DNA of 20,604 nucleotides from CAYMJK01 sp043101635 (GCA_043101635.1 JBICIE010000142.1:1-20604), one strand, 5' to 3'; positions 1 through 6,673 are shown, numbered from the stretch's first letter. Numbers and translations: made by a program. Notes: generated by a model from the letters alone, not told the origin.

Positions 1-44
1 ACTTCCTGTGATTCCAGAACGCCTTCGCCGCCGGCTGTCCGTAG
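1..44 (+). pseudogene. 3' end of a GC-type dockerin protein, interrupted by an in-frame TGA
   Basis: Reading back in frame from the TAG at 42-44 gives F-Q-N-A-F-A-A-G-C-P, the exact ending of the dockerin module found on four other proteins in this window. The codon at 9-11, between F-L and F-Q-N, is TGA. The intact copies have Ala, Glu or Val there. The protein would therefore end at the TGA and lack the last ten residues, including the terminal Cys. A single C-to-T change in a CGA codon would produce it, and so would a sequencing error. Everything upstream lies outside the window, so the rest of the protein is unknown. It is called pseudogene only for the broken module; the main domain may still be made. 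Confidence 0.6.
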
Positions 45-165
45 CCACTTTACCCAGATTGACATGCTTCGGGTTTTGCGCTTCCTGAACACAGCGCCCC
101 GGGCTCCCGCGGCGGCGCGTGGCTACAACTTGGCAAGCGAAGAGCGAGAGAGGGGGAGCCCCCCG

Positions 166-202
166 AGACCCGCCCGGTGTTGTTTCGGGCGGGTCTTTGT
201 TT
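166..202 (+). terminator. Intrinsic terminator
   Basis: A perfect 11-bp GC-rich stem (166-176 with 186-196) has a 9-nt loop and is followed by a T-rich run. It would end transcription of the dockerin gene to the left, about 120 nt after its TAG. The interval 45-165 holds no gene I can support. Confidence 0.75.
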
Positions 203-241
203 GCGCCACGTACGATTCCGACAAGCCTGGAGGACACGCCG

Positions 242-559
242 ATGGGACGGACCGGCGCGCAGTTGCGCACTCCACAGATGATCGAGGCCCTGCACCCCGG
301 CGGCAAGAGCCCGACGCGCGTCAACAAGCCCGCCTACGAGGCCTTCCGACGCGCCATCCTGCGGGTTGTGCCGCGCTCGCACGAGGGCGTTGCGTTCCGC
401 GAGTTGCCCGATCTCGTCACGGTCCACCTGCCCGAGGATTACCGGCGCAAGTTCAGCGTCATGTGGTGGACGACGACGGTCAAGCTCGACCTGGAAGCCC
501 GCGGCCTGATCGAGCGCGTGCCGGGGGCGACGCCGCAGCGCGTGCGCCGCACGAAGTGA
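242..559 (+). CDS. DUF6958-like small protein, possible winged-helix fold
   Basis: A 106-residue protein starts at the ATG at 242, which has GGAGG at 229-233 with 8-nt spacing. An upstream in-frame GTG at 119 would read through the terminator hairpin and is rejected. The layout is an N-terminal I-E-x-L-H-P-G-G-K stretch, a helical middle, then W-W-T-T-T-V-K-L-D-L-E-A-R-G-L-I-E-R. That last stretch resembles the recognition helix and wing of small winged-helix proteins, and the overall pattern matches my memory of the DUF6958 family. The family has no established function. The gene stands alone, is convergent with the next gene (7-nt gap), and a TACGAT box at 211-216 could be its -10. The family call is from memory and is moderate in confidence. 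Confidence 0.75.
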   Translation: MGRTGAQLRTPQMIEALHPGGKSPTRVNKPAYEAFRRAILRVVPRSHEGVAFRELPDLVTVHLPEDYRRKFSVMWWTTTVKLDLEARGLIERVPGATPQRVRRTK

Positions 560-566
560 GAGCAAC

Positions 567-1241
567 TCAAAACGGCCGCTTCAGCGGGTTCACGATCAGG
601 TTGTCCCGCCCGCAGATCAGCAGATCCGCGATCTCCAGCGCCTCCTGCAGCGACTCGCGGGCCTGATCGACATCCACGCACCGGTCCAGCGTCACGCCTC
701 GGGCCACGTGTTCGGCGGTCGGTACCGCGTCGCCGCAGATCAGCGTGGTGTGGCTCGCCTCCGGCAGGAGCACGCCGCACAGCCCCGGCGTGACGCCCGG
801 CAGCGGGAACAGATCGACGTGCTCGGCGAGCTTGTCCGGCGCCGGCTTGCAGCGCTGCAATATCGCCACCTGCGCGCGCATGTCGCGCAGCACCTCGCTG
901 TCGCCCTCGGCCGTCTTCAGCAGCGTGGCAAGTTGGCTGCCGACCTTCTCGCGCTCGTTCTCGCCGATCCACCATGTCGCGCTGTCGAAGGCCCGGATGC
1001 CGCGGCAGGTGTCCGCCTTGAAGCTGGTCAGGAACACGTGCGTGATCTCGCCGGGCGTCAGGCCGGTGCGCTCCTCCAGCCGGGCTGCGATGGCCGGCTC
1101 GGGCAGCCCCGGATCGACCAGGATCGCGCGCTCGCCGGCGCGGATCAGCGTGCTGGTGGCGTGCCCGGTCCGCCGCGGCTGGCGCTCGTTCCACAGCGGG
1201 TTGGCCGGCAGGGTCCCGAGGCTGATGACGGTGTAGGACAT
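567..1241 (-). CDS. Metallo-beta-lactamase-fold protein lacking the metal-binding histidines
   Basis: A 224-residue protein with the order of elements typical of MBL-fold hydrolases: I-L-V-D-P-G-L near residue 40, then H-V-F-L-T-S-F-K-A-D-T-C-R-G at 68-81, and C-G-D-A-V near 168-172. In active family members the second motif reads T-H-x-H-x-D-H. Here the three histidines are Ser73, Lys75 and Thr78, and only Asp77 remains. The later P-G-H-T-P-G motif reads P-G-V-T-P-G, and the final G-H is G-R. The protein should therefore keep the fold but not the usual two-metal centre, so hydrolase activity is doubtful. The length is normal and the frame is intact, which argues against decay. No Shine-Dalgarno is visible. 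A TATCCT box lies 9 nt before the ATG. It is divergent from the HicB-like gene. Confidence 0.85.
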   Translation of the reverse strand: MSYTVISLGTLPANPLWNERQPRRTGHATSTLIRAGERAILVDPGLPEPAIAARLEERTGLTPGEITHVFLTSFKADTCRGIRAFDSATWWIGENEREKVGSQLATLLKTAEGDSEVLRDMRAQVAILQRCKPAPDKLAEHVDLFPLPGVTPGLCGVLLPEASHTTLICGDAVPTAEHVARGVTLDRCVDVDQARESLQEALEIADLLICGRDNLIVNPLKRPF

Positions 1242-1250
1242 GGGCCGGGG

Positions 1251-1256
1251 AGGATA
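1251..1256 (-). promoter_or_regulatory. -10-like box TATCCT upstream of the MBL-fold gene
   Basis: On the minus strand TATCCT ends 9 nt before the ATG at 1241. If used, the 5' leader would be only about 2-3 nt. No clear -35 was seen. Confidence 0.3.
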
Positions 1257-1285
1257 GGACTGACCGCCGTGGGCGCCGGTGTCGA

Positions 1286-1291
1286 TAGAAT
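1286..1291 (+). promoter_or_regulatory. -10-like box TAGAAT, leaderless geometry, for the HicB-like gene
   Basis: TAGAAT is separated from the ATG at 1298 by exactly 6 nt, so transcription would start at the start codon. No Shine-Dalgarno lies upstream. A weak TGACCG sits at 1261-1266, but the 19-nt spacing is long for a -35. Confidence 0.4.
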
Positions 1292-1297
1292 GGTGGT

Positions 1298-1465
1298 ATG
1301 CAGCGATCCTTCGCCGTCATTCTGCATCCCCAGGCCGAGGGCGGCTACTTCGTCGAGGCGCCCAGCCTGCCGGGCTGCTACAGCCAGGGCGAGACGCTGG
1401 AGGAGGCGCTCGCCAACATCCGCGAGGCCATTGAGCTTGTGCTCGAGGACACGATCGGCGTGTGA
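1298..1465 (+). CDS. Orphan HicB-family antitoxin-like protein
   Basis: This 55-residue protein carries the whole HicB_lk core. It has G-G-Y-F-V-E-A-P-S-L-P-G-C at 15-27, then the G-E-T-L-E-E-A-L-A-N-I-R-E-A-I-E helix at 31-46. HicB antitoxins use this partial RNase-H fold to bind the HicA mRNA interferase; many also have a C-terminal DNA-binding domain, which is absent here. No HicA-like frame (small, dsRBD fold, conserved His) is found on either side: upstream lies the divergent MBL-fold gene and downstream 109 bp without a gene. It may be a solitary HicB relative with another role or the remnant of a pair. It is short enough to be missed by length cut-offs. Confidence 0.8.
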   Translation: MQRSFAVILHPQAEGGYFVEAPSLPGCYSQGETLEEALANIREAIELVLEDTIGV

Positions 1466-1562
1466 GGCGCGCGTTCAGGCCGCAGACTGCGCGCCATCGG
1501 GCGCTGACGCCGGGCTGTCGGTCGAGGCCTTCGCCAGCCTGCTGTGAGGCCGAGGGCAGCGG

Positions 1563-1568
1563 TACCAT
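1563..1568 (+). promoter_or_regulatory. -10-like box TACCAT, leaderless geometry, for the acidic unknown gene
   Basis: TACCAT ends exactly 6 nt before the ATG at 1575, the same spacing as at 1286, 6027 and 12201. There is no Shine-Dalgarno before this start. Confidence 0.4.
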
Positions 1569-1574
1569 CGGCCC

Positions 1575-2156
1575 ATGCCACGCAATCAGGGCTTCACGCT
1601 CGGCAACCACACCTTCCTCGAGCCCGGCCAGCAGGGCCGGTCGGAACGCTTCAGCGATCCGCCGATCGTGATCGAGGGCGCCGAGCCGCCGAGCTATCTC
1701 GCCGGGCGGGTCCGCCTGGCGCTGCTCGACTCGGCTGCCGCGGCCATGCTGCTGGAGGGCGACTTCGGCGGCCACGGCGAGCCGACGGTGGCCGTCTTCG
1801 ATGTCATCCTCGATGGCCACGAGGAACTCGAGATCAGCGTGCTCATCGATGACCCCGATGAGGAGGCCGGCTTCGCGGCCGTCGTCGCCCGCCCGCCTGG
1901 CGGCGCCGAGTGGTTCGCCCTGTTTCGGCGCGACTGGGAAGAGGCCCAGGCGACGCTGGAAGGCGTCGAGGCCGAGCCCCTGACCGCCGACGAGGCCGCG
2001 GCCATCTCCGACGACGTCGCCCGCGGGCGCGTGGCCATCGGCTTCGAGTACCCCTGCGACGCCGACTCGCGCGACTGCGTGAGCTGGATCTCGATCGATG
2101 TCGCGCTGGACGATGATGACGAGCCGCAGCGGCTGGTGGACGCCGAACTGGCGTGA
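1575..2156 (+). CDS. Acidic hypothetical protein, 193 aa
   Basis: I do not recognise this protein. It has no signal peptide, no membrane segment and no Cys cluster. It is strongly acidic, with runs such as D-D-P-D-E-E near residue 92 and D-D-D-D-E near 183. The middle (about 45-120) reads like beta strands: L-A-G-R-V-R-L-A-L-L-D, then T-V-A-V-F-D-V-I-L-D-G-H-E-E-L-E-I-S. The start at 1575 fits the acidic composition and is preceded by a TACCAT box at leaderless distance rather than an SD. It ends 12 nt before the convergent beta-helix gene. Codon use matches its neighbours (C-ending codons), so it is probably a genuine, expressed cytosolic protein. Confidence 0.75.
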   Translation: MPRNQGFTLGNHTFLEPGQQGRSERFSDPPIVIEGAEPPSYLAGRVRLALLDSAAAAMLLEGDFGGHGEPTVAVFDVILDGHEELEISVLIDDPDEEAGFAAVVARPPGGAEWFALFRRDWEEAQATLEGVEAEPLTADEAAAISDDVARGRVAIGFEYPCDADSRDCVSWISIDVALDDDDEPQRLVDAELA

Positions 2157-2168
2157 GGAGTTTCGTCG

Positions 2169-3962
2169 CTATGGGCAGCCGGCCGCGAACTCGTTCTGGA
2201 ATGCCAGGAAGTCGAAGAAGTCCAGCACGCCATCGCCCGTGAAGTCGGCCCGAAGGTCGCCCACCGCGAACAGGTTCTGAAACTCAAGGAAGTCGAAGAT
2301 GGTCAGCGCGCCATCGCCATCGAGATCCACGCGGCAGGCGACATCCGGATGGAACTCCAGCGCGCCCATGTCCACGATCGGCGCAGCGCCCACGCCGGTG
2401 TCCGGCGTGGCCGGATCATCCGCGAAGCGCGCCATGCCGGCGAGATCGACGACCAGCCCGGCCGGGACCATGCTGTTTCGCGCTGCATCGATGCACGGTG
2501 AGCCTGGCGCCAGCGCGTAGGTCGCAGGATCAGCCGGGTCGACCGGCCCGGCGAACTGCGGGTCGCTCTCGATGCAACCCGGGCGCTTCTCCGGCTCCAG
2601 CGGATCCTCGCCCGCCTTCTTCGGCCCGAAGAGGTCCTGCACGCACGAGTAGCCGATCGTGTCGAACGTCGAGCTGACCTGCGCCGCCCAGTACCCGACG
2701 AAGTCCGGATCGGTCGCGGTGTTGCCCCAGATCACCGCGTTCTCCACCACCAGCGCGCCGCTGGTGTACAGGCCGCCGTACTTTTTGGCGGTGTTGCCCT
2801 CGATGGTGCAGTTGAACGTCTCCAGTGTGTGCCCTGTGGTCGCCGTGGCCCCCAGCCCGCCGGCAAAGCCGCCGAGTTCCGGGTACGGGTCGTTCGGCTG
2901 GGCCCGCGCGGTGTTCCCGGCGAACAGGCAGCCCTCGAAGCTCGCCGAGCCGAAGACATACGCCCCGCCGCCCGCCGCGGCGGTGTTGCGCGTAAACGCG
3001 CTGTTGCGCACCGTCAGCGGCGACAGGAAGCAGTGCAGCCCGCCGCCGTACAGCGGCTCCAGCCCGCCGACGGCGTAGAAGTACTTGCTGGTATTCTGGT
3101 CGAAGACGCAGTCCTCGATCACGGCCGACAGCGCCCGCTGGATCGCAGCGCCGGCGCCGTGGCCCTCTCCGCCGCCGCTGCCGTGCACCGCGATGTTGCG
3201 GGCAAAGACGCTGCCGGTGACCGTGACCTCGCTGTCGCCGTAGACGGCAAGCCCCGCGCCGTTGCCCAGGTGCGCGTAGTTCTCCAGGAACTGGCACGCC
3301 TCGATCGTGGCGCTGGCGTCGTACAGGTACATCCCGCCGCCGTGCGCGAACGCCGCCAGGTGATGCCTGAACACGCAGTTGCGCACCGTGATCGTCCCAA
3401 GGGCGCAGTAGATCCCGCCGCCGGCCATCAGCGAAGAGCCCGCGGGCGTGCCGGCCGGGCCGGTGGCGCCATCGGCCAGCGTGAAGCCGTCGATCACCGT
3501 TCCCGGCCCGGCCCCGCTGGCGTCGATCACGTGCCCGCTGTTGGGCGTGCCCCGTTCCCACGAGACGTACCAGCCGGGGCCCGAGCCGACGATGTCATCC
3601 CGCCCGATGTCGCCGGAGAGGATGGTCTCGTGCAGCGCCGGATCGCGCTCGTCGCGGGCCATCTCATCGCCGGCGAAGCCGCCGTACAGCCCCACGCCGC
3701 TGGCCATCATGAAGCTGACGGTGGCGTCGTAGTCCGAGGGCGTGTACAGGCCCGCGGCGACCCAGATCTCGTCGCCAGCCGCCGCGGCAGCCAGGGCGGC
3801 GTGCAGATCTGTGAAGGCGTCATCCCAGGAGAGGCCGGTGGCGGCGCCGGTGGCGTCGAGATCAACCCGCCAGATGGTCTGGGCGCCGGCCGGGGCGCCG
3901 GCGGCCGCGATGATCAGGGCCATGGCGGCGTGCCGCGGGTTCCGGGTTACTGCGTGCCGCAT
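2169..3962 (-). CDS. Secreted right-handed beta-helix protein with C-terminal GC-type dockerin
   Basis: A 597-residue protein. The start at 3962 has AAGGAG 7 nt upstream and gives a signal peptide (hydrophobic 14-23, A-G-A cleavage near 27); the frame extends to 4004, but that start lacks an SD. Residues about 29-90 match the opening of planctomycete beta-helix proteins: W-R-V-D-L-D-A-T-G, then D-A-F-T-D-L-H-A-A-L and G-D-E-I-W-V-A-A-G-x-Y. About 150-460 hold repeated strands of the type T-V-R-N-C-V-F and I-E-A-C-Q-F-L-E-N, each followed by N-T-A and glycine turns, as in polymorphic-OMP/choice-of-anchor-Q parallel beta-helices. Residues 543-597 are the dockerin module with two D-x-x-G-D-G-x-L calcium loops and terminal A-G-C-P. 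It is probably exported and surface-attached or released; its ligand is unknown. Confidence 0.9.
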   Translation of the reverse strand: MRHAVTRNPRHAAMALIIAAAGAPAGAQTIWRVDLDATGAATGLSWDDAFTDLHAALAAAAAGDEIWVAAGLYTPSDYDATVSFMMASGVGLYGGFAGDEMARDERDPALHETILSGDIGRDDIVGSGPGWYVSWERGTPNSGHVIDASGAGPGTVIDGFTLADGATGPAGTPAGSSLMAGGGIYCALGTITVRNCVFRHHLAAFAHGGGMYLYDASATIEACQFLENYAHLGNGAGLAVYGDSEVTVTGSVFARNIAVHGSGGGEGHGAGAAIQRALSAVIEDCVFDQNTSKYFYAVGGLEPLYGGGLHCFLSPLTVRNSAFTRNTAAAGGGAYVFGSASFEGCLFAGNTARAQPNDPYPELGGFAGGLGATATTGHTLETFNCTIEGNTAKKYGGLYTSGALVVENAVIWGNTATDPDFVGYWAAQVSSTFDTIGYSCVQDLFGPKKAGEDPLEPEKRPGCIESDPQFAGPVDPADPATYALAPGSPCIDAARNSMVPAGLVVDLAGMARFADDPATPDTGVGAAPIVDMGALEFHPDVACRVDLDGDGALTIFDFLEFQNLFAVGDLRADFTGDGVLDFFDFLAFQNEFAAGCP

Positions 3963-3999
3963 GGGGCTCTCCTTCCGCCGGCGTCGCCGGGCTGAATAC

Positions 4000-4005
4000 A
4001 TCATA
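4000..4005 (-). promoter_or_regulatory. -10 box TATGAT for the beta-helix gene
   Basis: TATGAT on the minus strand sits in the only AT-rich patch of the region, 37 nt before the ATG at 3962. A start about 6 nt downstream gives a leader of about 30 nt that contains the SD. The -35 position is not clear. Confidence 0.4.
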
Positions 4006-4128
4006 TTGTGATAGTCTACTCGGAAATGGCCGGTGAGTGCAAGCGCTTTGTGCGATCCTCTGCATCACGCGCCTCGGAGTGCGAAGGGGCGACCCCTGGC
4101 CCGGAGGCGCCGGTCCTTGTGTCAACGC

Positions 4129-4134
4129 TAGAGT
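4129..4134 (+). promoter_or_regulatory. -10-like box TAGAGT, leaderless geometry, for purB
   Basis: TAGAGT ends 5 nt before the purB ATG at 4140, which has no Shine-Dalgarno. It could initiate at or next to the start codon. Confidence 0.35.
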
Positions 4135-4139
4135 TGCCC

Positions 4140-5921
4140 ATGATCCCGGATGCGATCAAGGACCGCCTCACCAGCCCCAACGACACCTACACCAGCCCCC
4201 TCGCCACGCGCAACGCCAGCGGTGAGATGCTGCGGATCTGGTCGCCACGCCACAAGTTCAACACCTGGCGGCGCATCTGGCTGGCCGTGGCCGAGGCGAT
4301 GCACGAGGTGACGAAGAACGACGCCAAAGGAGCCCCGAGCGCAAGCTCGGGGGCCTCTTCAACCGCCGCCACCGCCCCTCCCGCCCCCTCCGGCCCCCTC
4401 GTCACCCGCGAGCAGGTCGAGGAGCTGCGAGCCGTCGTCGACCGCGGCATCACCGACGCCGAGATCGCCCGCGCTGCCGAACTGGAGCGCGACCTGCGCC
4501 ATGATGTCATGGCCCACGTCCACTGCCTCGGCGAACAGGCGCCCAAGGCCCGCCCGATCATCCATCTGGGGATGACGAGCCAGGATGTGGTGTGTAATGC
4601 GGATCTGATGATCATCGCGCAGGCGACGATGCTGCTCTTTGAGAAGACGATCCGTCTGATCATGAGCCTTGGCGAATTCGCGAAGCGCACAGTTGATATT
4701 CCGGCGCTTGGGTTCACCCACTATCAAGCCGCGCAGCCGACGACGGTTGGTCGACGTGCAGCTCAATGGGCCGCCGAGTTGGAAGTGGCAAGAGGCTTGG
4801 CACTCCAGCGACACGAGCAGGGCGTCATGCGTGTGAAGGGGCTGCGCGGGGCAACCGGCACTCAGGCGTCGTACCTCAGCTTGCTTGGGGACGGGGCTAT
4901 CGTCGACGAGGTTGAAGCGCGGTCGATCCCATTGATGCAGAATTGGGCGATCCCGCCGGTATGGGACGATGCCGGTCTCAAGGCCAAGCAGGACCGATCG
5001 GCCAAGTGGCTGGAGGTCGAGCGCGATCGCTCCACGGCGCATCACACTCCAGGCGGGCGACGGGCGGCGGAAGAGGCGATGGAGCGACTGCGGGGCCGCA
5101 GCGTGGACGATGAGCGACGCCGGCAGGCTCAAGGACTGATCGGCGCCTACACGTTCCCGCTCGCTTCGCAGACGTATCCACGAGTTCTGGATGCGATTAC
5201 GCTGTCCGACCTTGCCTCCATCGCCTCCGTTCTCCACAAGATCGCCACCGACATCCGCCTCCTCTCCAACCGCAAGGAACTCGACGAGCCCTTCGGCGAC
5301 AAGCAGATCGGCTCCAGCGCCATGCCCTACAAGCGCAATCCGATGAAGTGCGAGCGCATCTGCGGCCTCACCCGCTTCGTCATGAACCTCGTCGGCAACG
5401 CCTACGACACCGCCGCGACGCAGTGGCTGGAGCGCACGCTGGATGACTCATCCAACCGGCGGCTCAGCCTGCCCGAGGCCTTCCTCGCTCTTGATGGCGC
5501 CCTCGACCTGATGCACCAGGTCGCCAGCGGGCTGGTGGTGCACGAGGCGATGGTGCGCAAGAACCTCATGGCCGAGTTGCCCTTCCTTGCCACCGAGAAC
5601 ATCCTGATGGCCGCGGTCAAGGCCGGCGCCGACCGCCAGGACTACCACGAGAAGATCCGCGCTCACGCCCAGGCCGCCGGCATGCGCGTCAAGCAGGAAG
5701 GCCTCGACAACGACCTGCTCGACCGCCTCAAGGCCGACCCCGCCTTCGGCCCGCCGGCGCTCAAACACGCCCTCGACTGGGACAACCTGATGGACCCCAT
5801 GCAGTACATCGGGCGCAGCATCGAGCAGACCGAGCGATTCCTGAAGGATGTCGTCGAGCCCCTGCGCGAGCAGTACGGCGATGAACTGGCCAGGCTCGGC
5901 GACAGCGACCGAGGTGTGTGA
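4140..5921 (+). CDS. purB: Adenylosuccinate lyase with two in-frame insertions
   Basis: PurB cleaves SAICAR and adenylosuccinate to release fumarate in purine synthesis. Recognised by R-H-D-V-M-A-H-V-H at 120-128, F-T-H-Y-Q-A-A-Q-P-T-T-V-G at 192-204 (catalytic His194) and the fumarase/lyase signature G-S-S-A-M-P-Y-K-R-N-P at 391-401. The sequence is closest to the long, eukaryote-like ADSL type (about 480 aa), but this protein has 593 residues. The excess lies mainly in two insertions. One is an Ala/Ser/Pro stretch at about 61-88, encoded across a perfect palindrome. The other is a charged segment at about 262-328, between the T-G-T-Q-A-S-Y-L and S-Q-T-Y-P-R motifs, where relatives have only a short linker. 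Codon use also shifts between about 4572 and 5213. All signature motifs survive. The ATG at 4140 was chosen because homology begins there; the frame is open from 4008. Confidence 0.93.
   Translation: MIPDAIKDRLTSPNDTYTSPLATRNASGEMLRIWSPRHKFNTWRRIWLAVAEAMHEVTKNDAKGAPSASSGASSTAATAPPAPSGPLVTREQVEELRAVVDRGITDAEIARAAELERDLRHDVMAHVHCLGEQAPKARPIIHLGMTSQDVVCNADLMIIAQATMLLFEKTIRLIMSLGEFAKRTVDIPALGFTHYQAAQPTTVGRRAAQWAAELEVARGLALQRHEQGVMRVKGLRGATGTQASYLSLLGDGAIVDEVEARSIPLMQNWAIPPVWDDAGLKAKQDRSAKWLEVERDRSTAHHTPGGRRAAEEAMERLRGRSVDDERRRQAQGLIGAYTFPLASQTYPRVLDAITLSDLASIASVLHKIATDIRLLSNRKELDEPFGDKQIGSSAMPYKRNPMKCERICGLTRFVMNLVGNAYDTAATQWLERTLDDSSNRRLSLPEAFLALDGALDLMHQVASGLVVHEAMVRKNLMAELPFLATENILMAAVKAGADRQDYHEKIRAHAQAAGMRVKQEGLDNDLLDRLKADPAFGPPALKHALDWDNLMDPMQYIGRSIEQTERFLKDVVEPLREQYGDELARLGDSDRGV
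4333..4352 (+). repeat. Perfect palindrome with GCAA tetraloop inside purB
   Basis: An 8-bp perfect stem (4333-4340 with 4345-4352) closes a GCAA loop, a stable GNRA tetraloop. It encodes A-P-S-A-S-S-G-A in the non-conserved insertion of purB. It resembles REP-type palindromes; I see only this copy in the window. Confidence 0.6.
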
Positions 5922-5946
5922 GCCGCTCGCGATCCCGCCCGTCTTT

Positions 5947-6031
5947 GGGTACCCCCCGACTCCGTCGGGGGCGAAGCGCCCGTGGGATCGGCCGCAGCAC
6001 TGACGTCCGCCCACGGAGTGGGGGGGTACCC
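5947..6031. repeat. 85-bp inverted-repeat element between purB and the DinB-like gene
   Basis: The arms at 5947-5965 and 6013-6031 are inverted repeats matching at 18 of 19 positions, around a 47-bp centre. Inside are further hairpins: a perfect 8-bp stem (5953-5960 with 5964-5971) and a 5-bp stem (5969-5973 with 5977-5981). The outer arm begins and ends in GGTACC. The right arm supplies most of the -10-like box of the next gene. There is no coding frame; it looks like a non-autonomous palindromic element, or possibly a purB terminator without a T run. Confidence 0.6.
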
Positions 6032-6032
6032 T
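6027..6032 (+). promoter_or_regulatory. -10-like box TACCCT, leaderless geometry, for the DinB-like gene
   Basis: TACCCT ends exactly 6 nt before the ATG at 6039 and overlaps the right end of the inverted-repeat element. No Shine-Dalgarno is present. Confidence 0.4.
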
Positions 6033-6038
6033 GCCGCC

Positions 6039-6548
6039 ATGCAGCCCCTCAAAACCTACGACTACCTCACCCGCGCCCGCAGCATCCTCTTCGACCAGGT
6101 CCGCCCCCTCACCGACAACGACTGGCGCCGCCAGTTCGACATCGGCCTCGGCTCCCTCGCGCGCACGCTCACCCATCTCATGATCTGCGAGTGGTTCTAC
6201 ATCCGGCGCATGCGCCAGGAGCGCGTGCCCCCGTACGACCAGTGGTCCATCCAGGATGAGCGCCCGCCCTCGTTCGACATCATCGAGCAGACCTGGACGC
6301 CGCAGATGGCGGAGACCCGCGCGGCTCTGGAAGCCGTCGCCGACTGGGACGCCGCCTTCATCTATCCCGGTACCGATGCGCACGGCAGCCCGCGCCGCGC
6401 TCTGGTCACCCCCGCCGACATCCTCACGCAGCTCGCGCTCCACGAGGTCCATCACCGGGCCCAGGCGATGAACATGCTGCGCCACCTCGGCGTCCAGGCC
6501 CTCGATCTGGACTACAACGAAATCGCCTATCCGTGGGAGCCGGCCTGA
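6039..6548 (+). CDS. DinB-fold metal-dependent protein
   Basis: A 169-residue all-helical protein of normal DinB/YfiT-like length. The likely metal ligands are His46 in A-R-T-L-T-H-L-M-I-C-E and the C-terminal pair His135 and His139 in A-L-H-E-V-H-H-R-A-Q, the usual His triad at the helix-bundle mouth. Members of this superfamily include thiol-dependent transferases and damage-inducible proteins of unknown substrate, so the reaction cannot be named. The ATG at 6039 was chosen because homology starts with the first helix (Y-D-Y-L-T-R-A-R); the frame is open upstream to 5982, through the repeat element. It stands alone, after purB and the inverted repeat. Confidence 0.85.
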   Translation: MQPLKTYDYLTRARSILFDQVRPLTDNDWRRQFDIGLGSLARTLTHLMICEWFYIRRMRQERVPPYDQWSIQDERPPSFDIIEQTWTPQMAETRAALEAVADWDAAFIYPGTDAHGSPRRALVTPADILTQLALHEVHHRAQAMNMLRHLGVQALDLDYNEIAYPWEPA

Positions 6549-6602
6549 GCCCCCGCCGACTGGCGCCGCGGGCAACCGCGCTGCGGCTGGACCGCCCGCG
6601 CA

Positions 6603-6608
6603 TACCCT
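6603..6608 (+). promoter_or_regulatory. -10-like box TACCCT upstream of the small lipoprotein gene
   Basis: TACCCT lies 65 nt before the ATG at 6674. That gene has its own SD, so a leader of about 60 nt is plausible. No -35 is evident. Confidence 0.25.
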
Positions 6609-6673
6609 TGCGCTCTCGTGCGGGCCGGGCCGCTGTGGCGACGCGGCTGCGCTGCAACAACAAGGAGACCGCC

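Noticed and set aside
9..11. TGA as a selenocysteine codon
   Set aside because: The position holds Ala, Glu or Val in the other module copies, there is no redox motif, and no SECIS-like hairpin is evident just after it.
1466..1574. A possible HicA partner or frameshifted extension of the HicB-like gene
   Set aside because: The remaining frames here are short and show no HicA features; one frame ends at 1547 but has no recognisable HicB tail.
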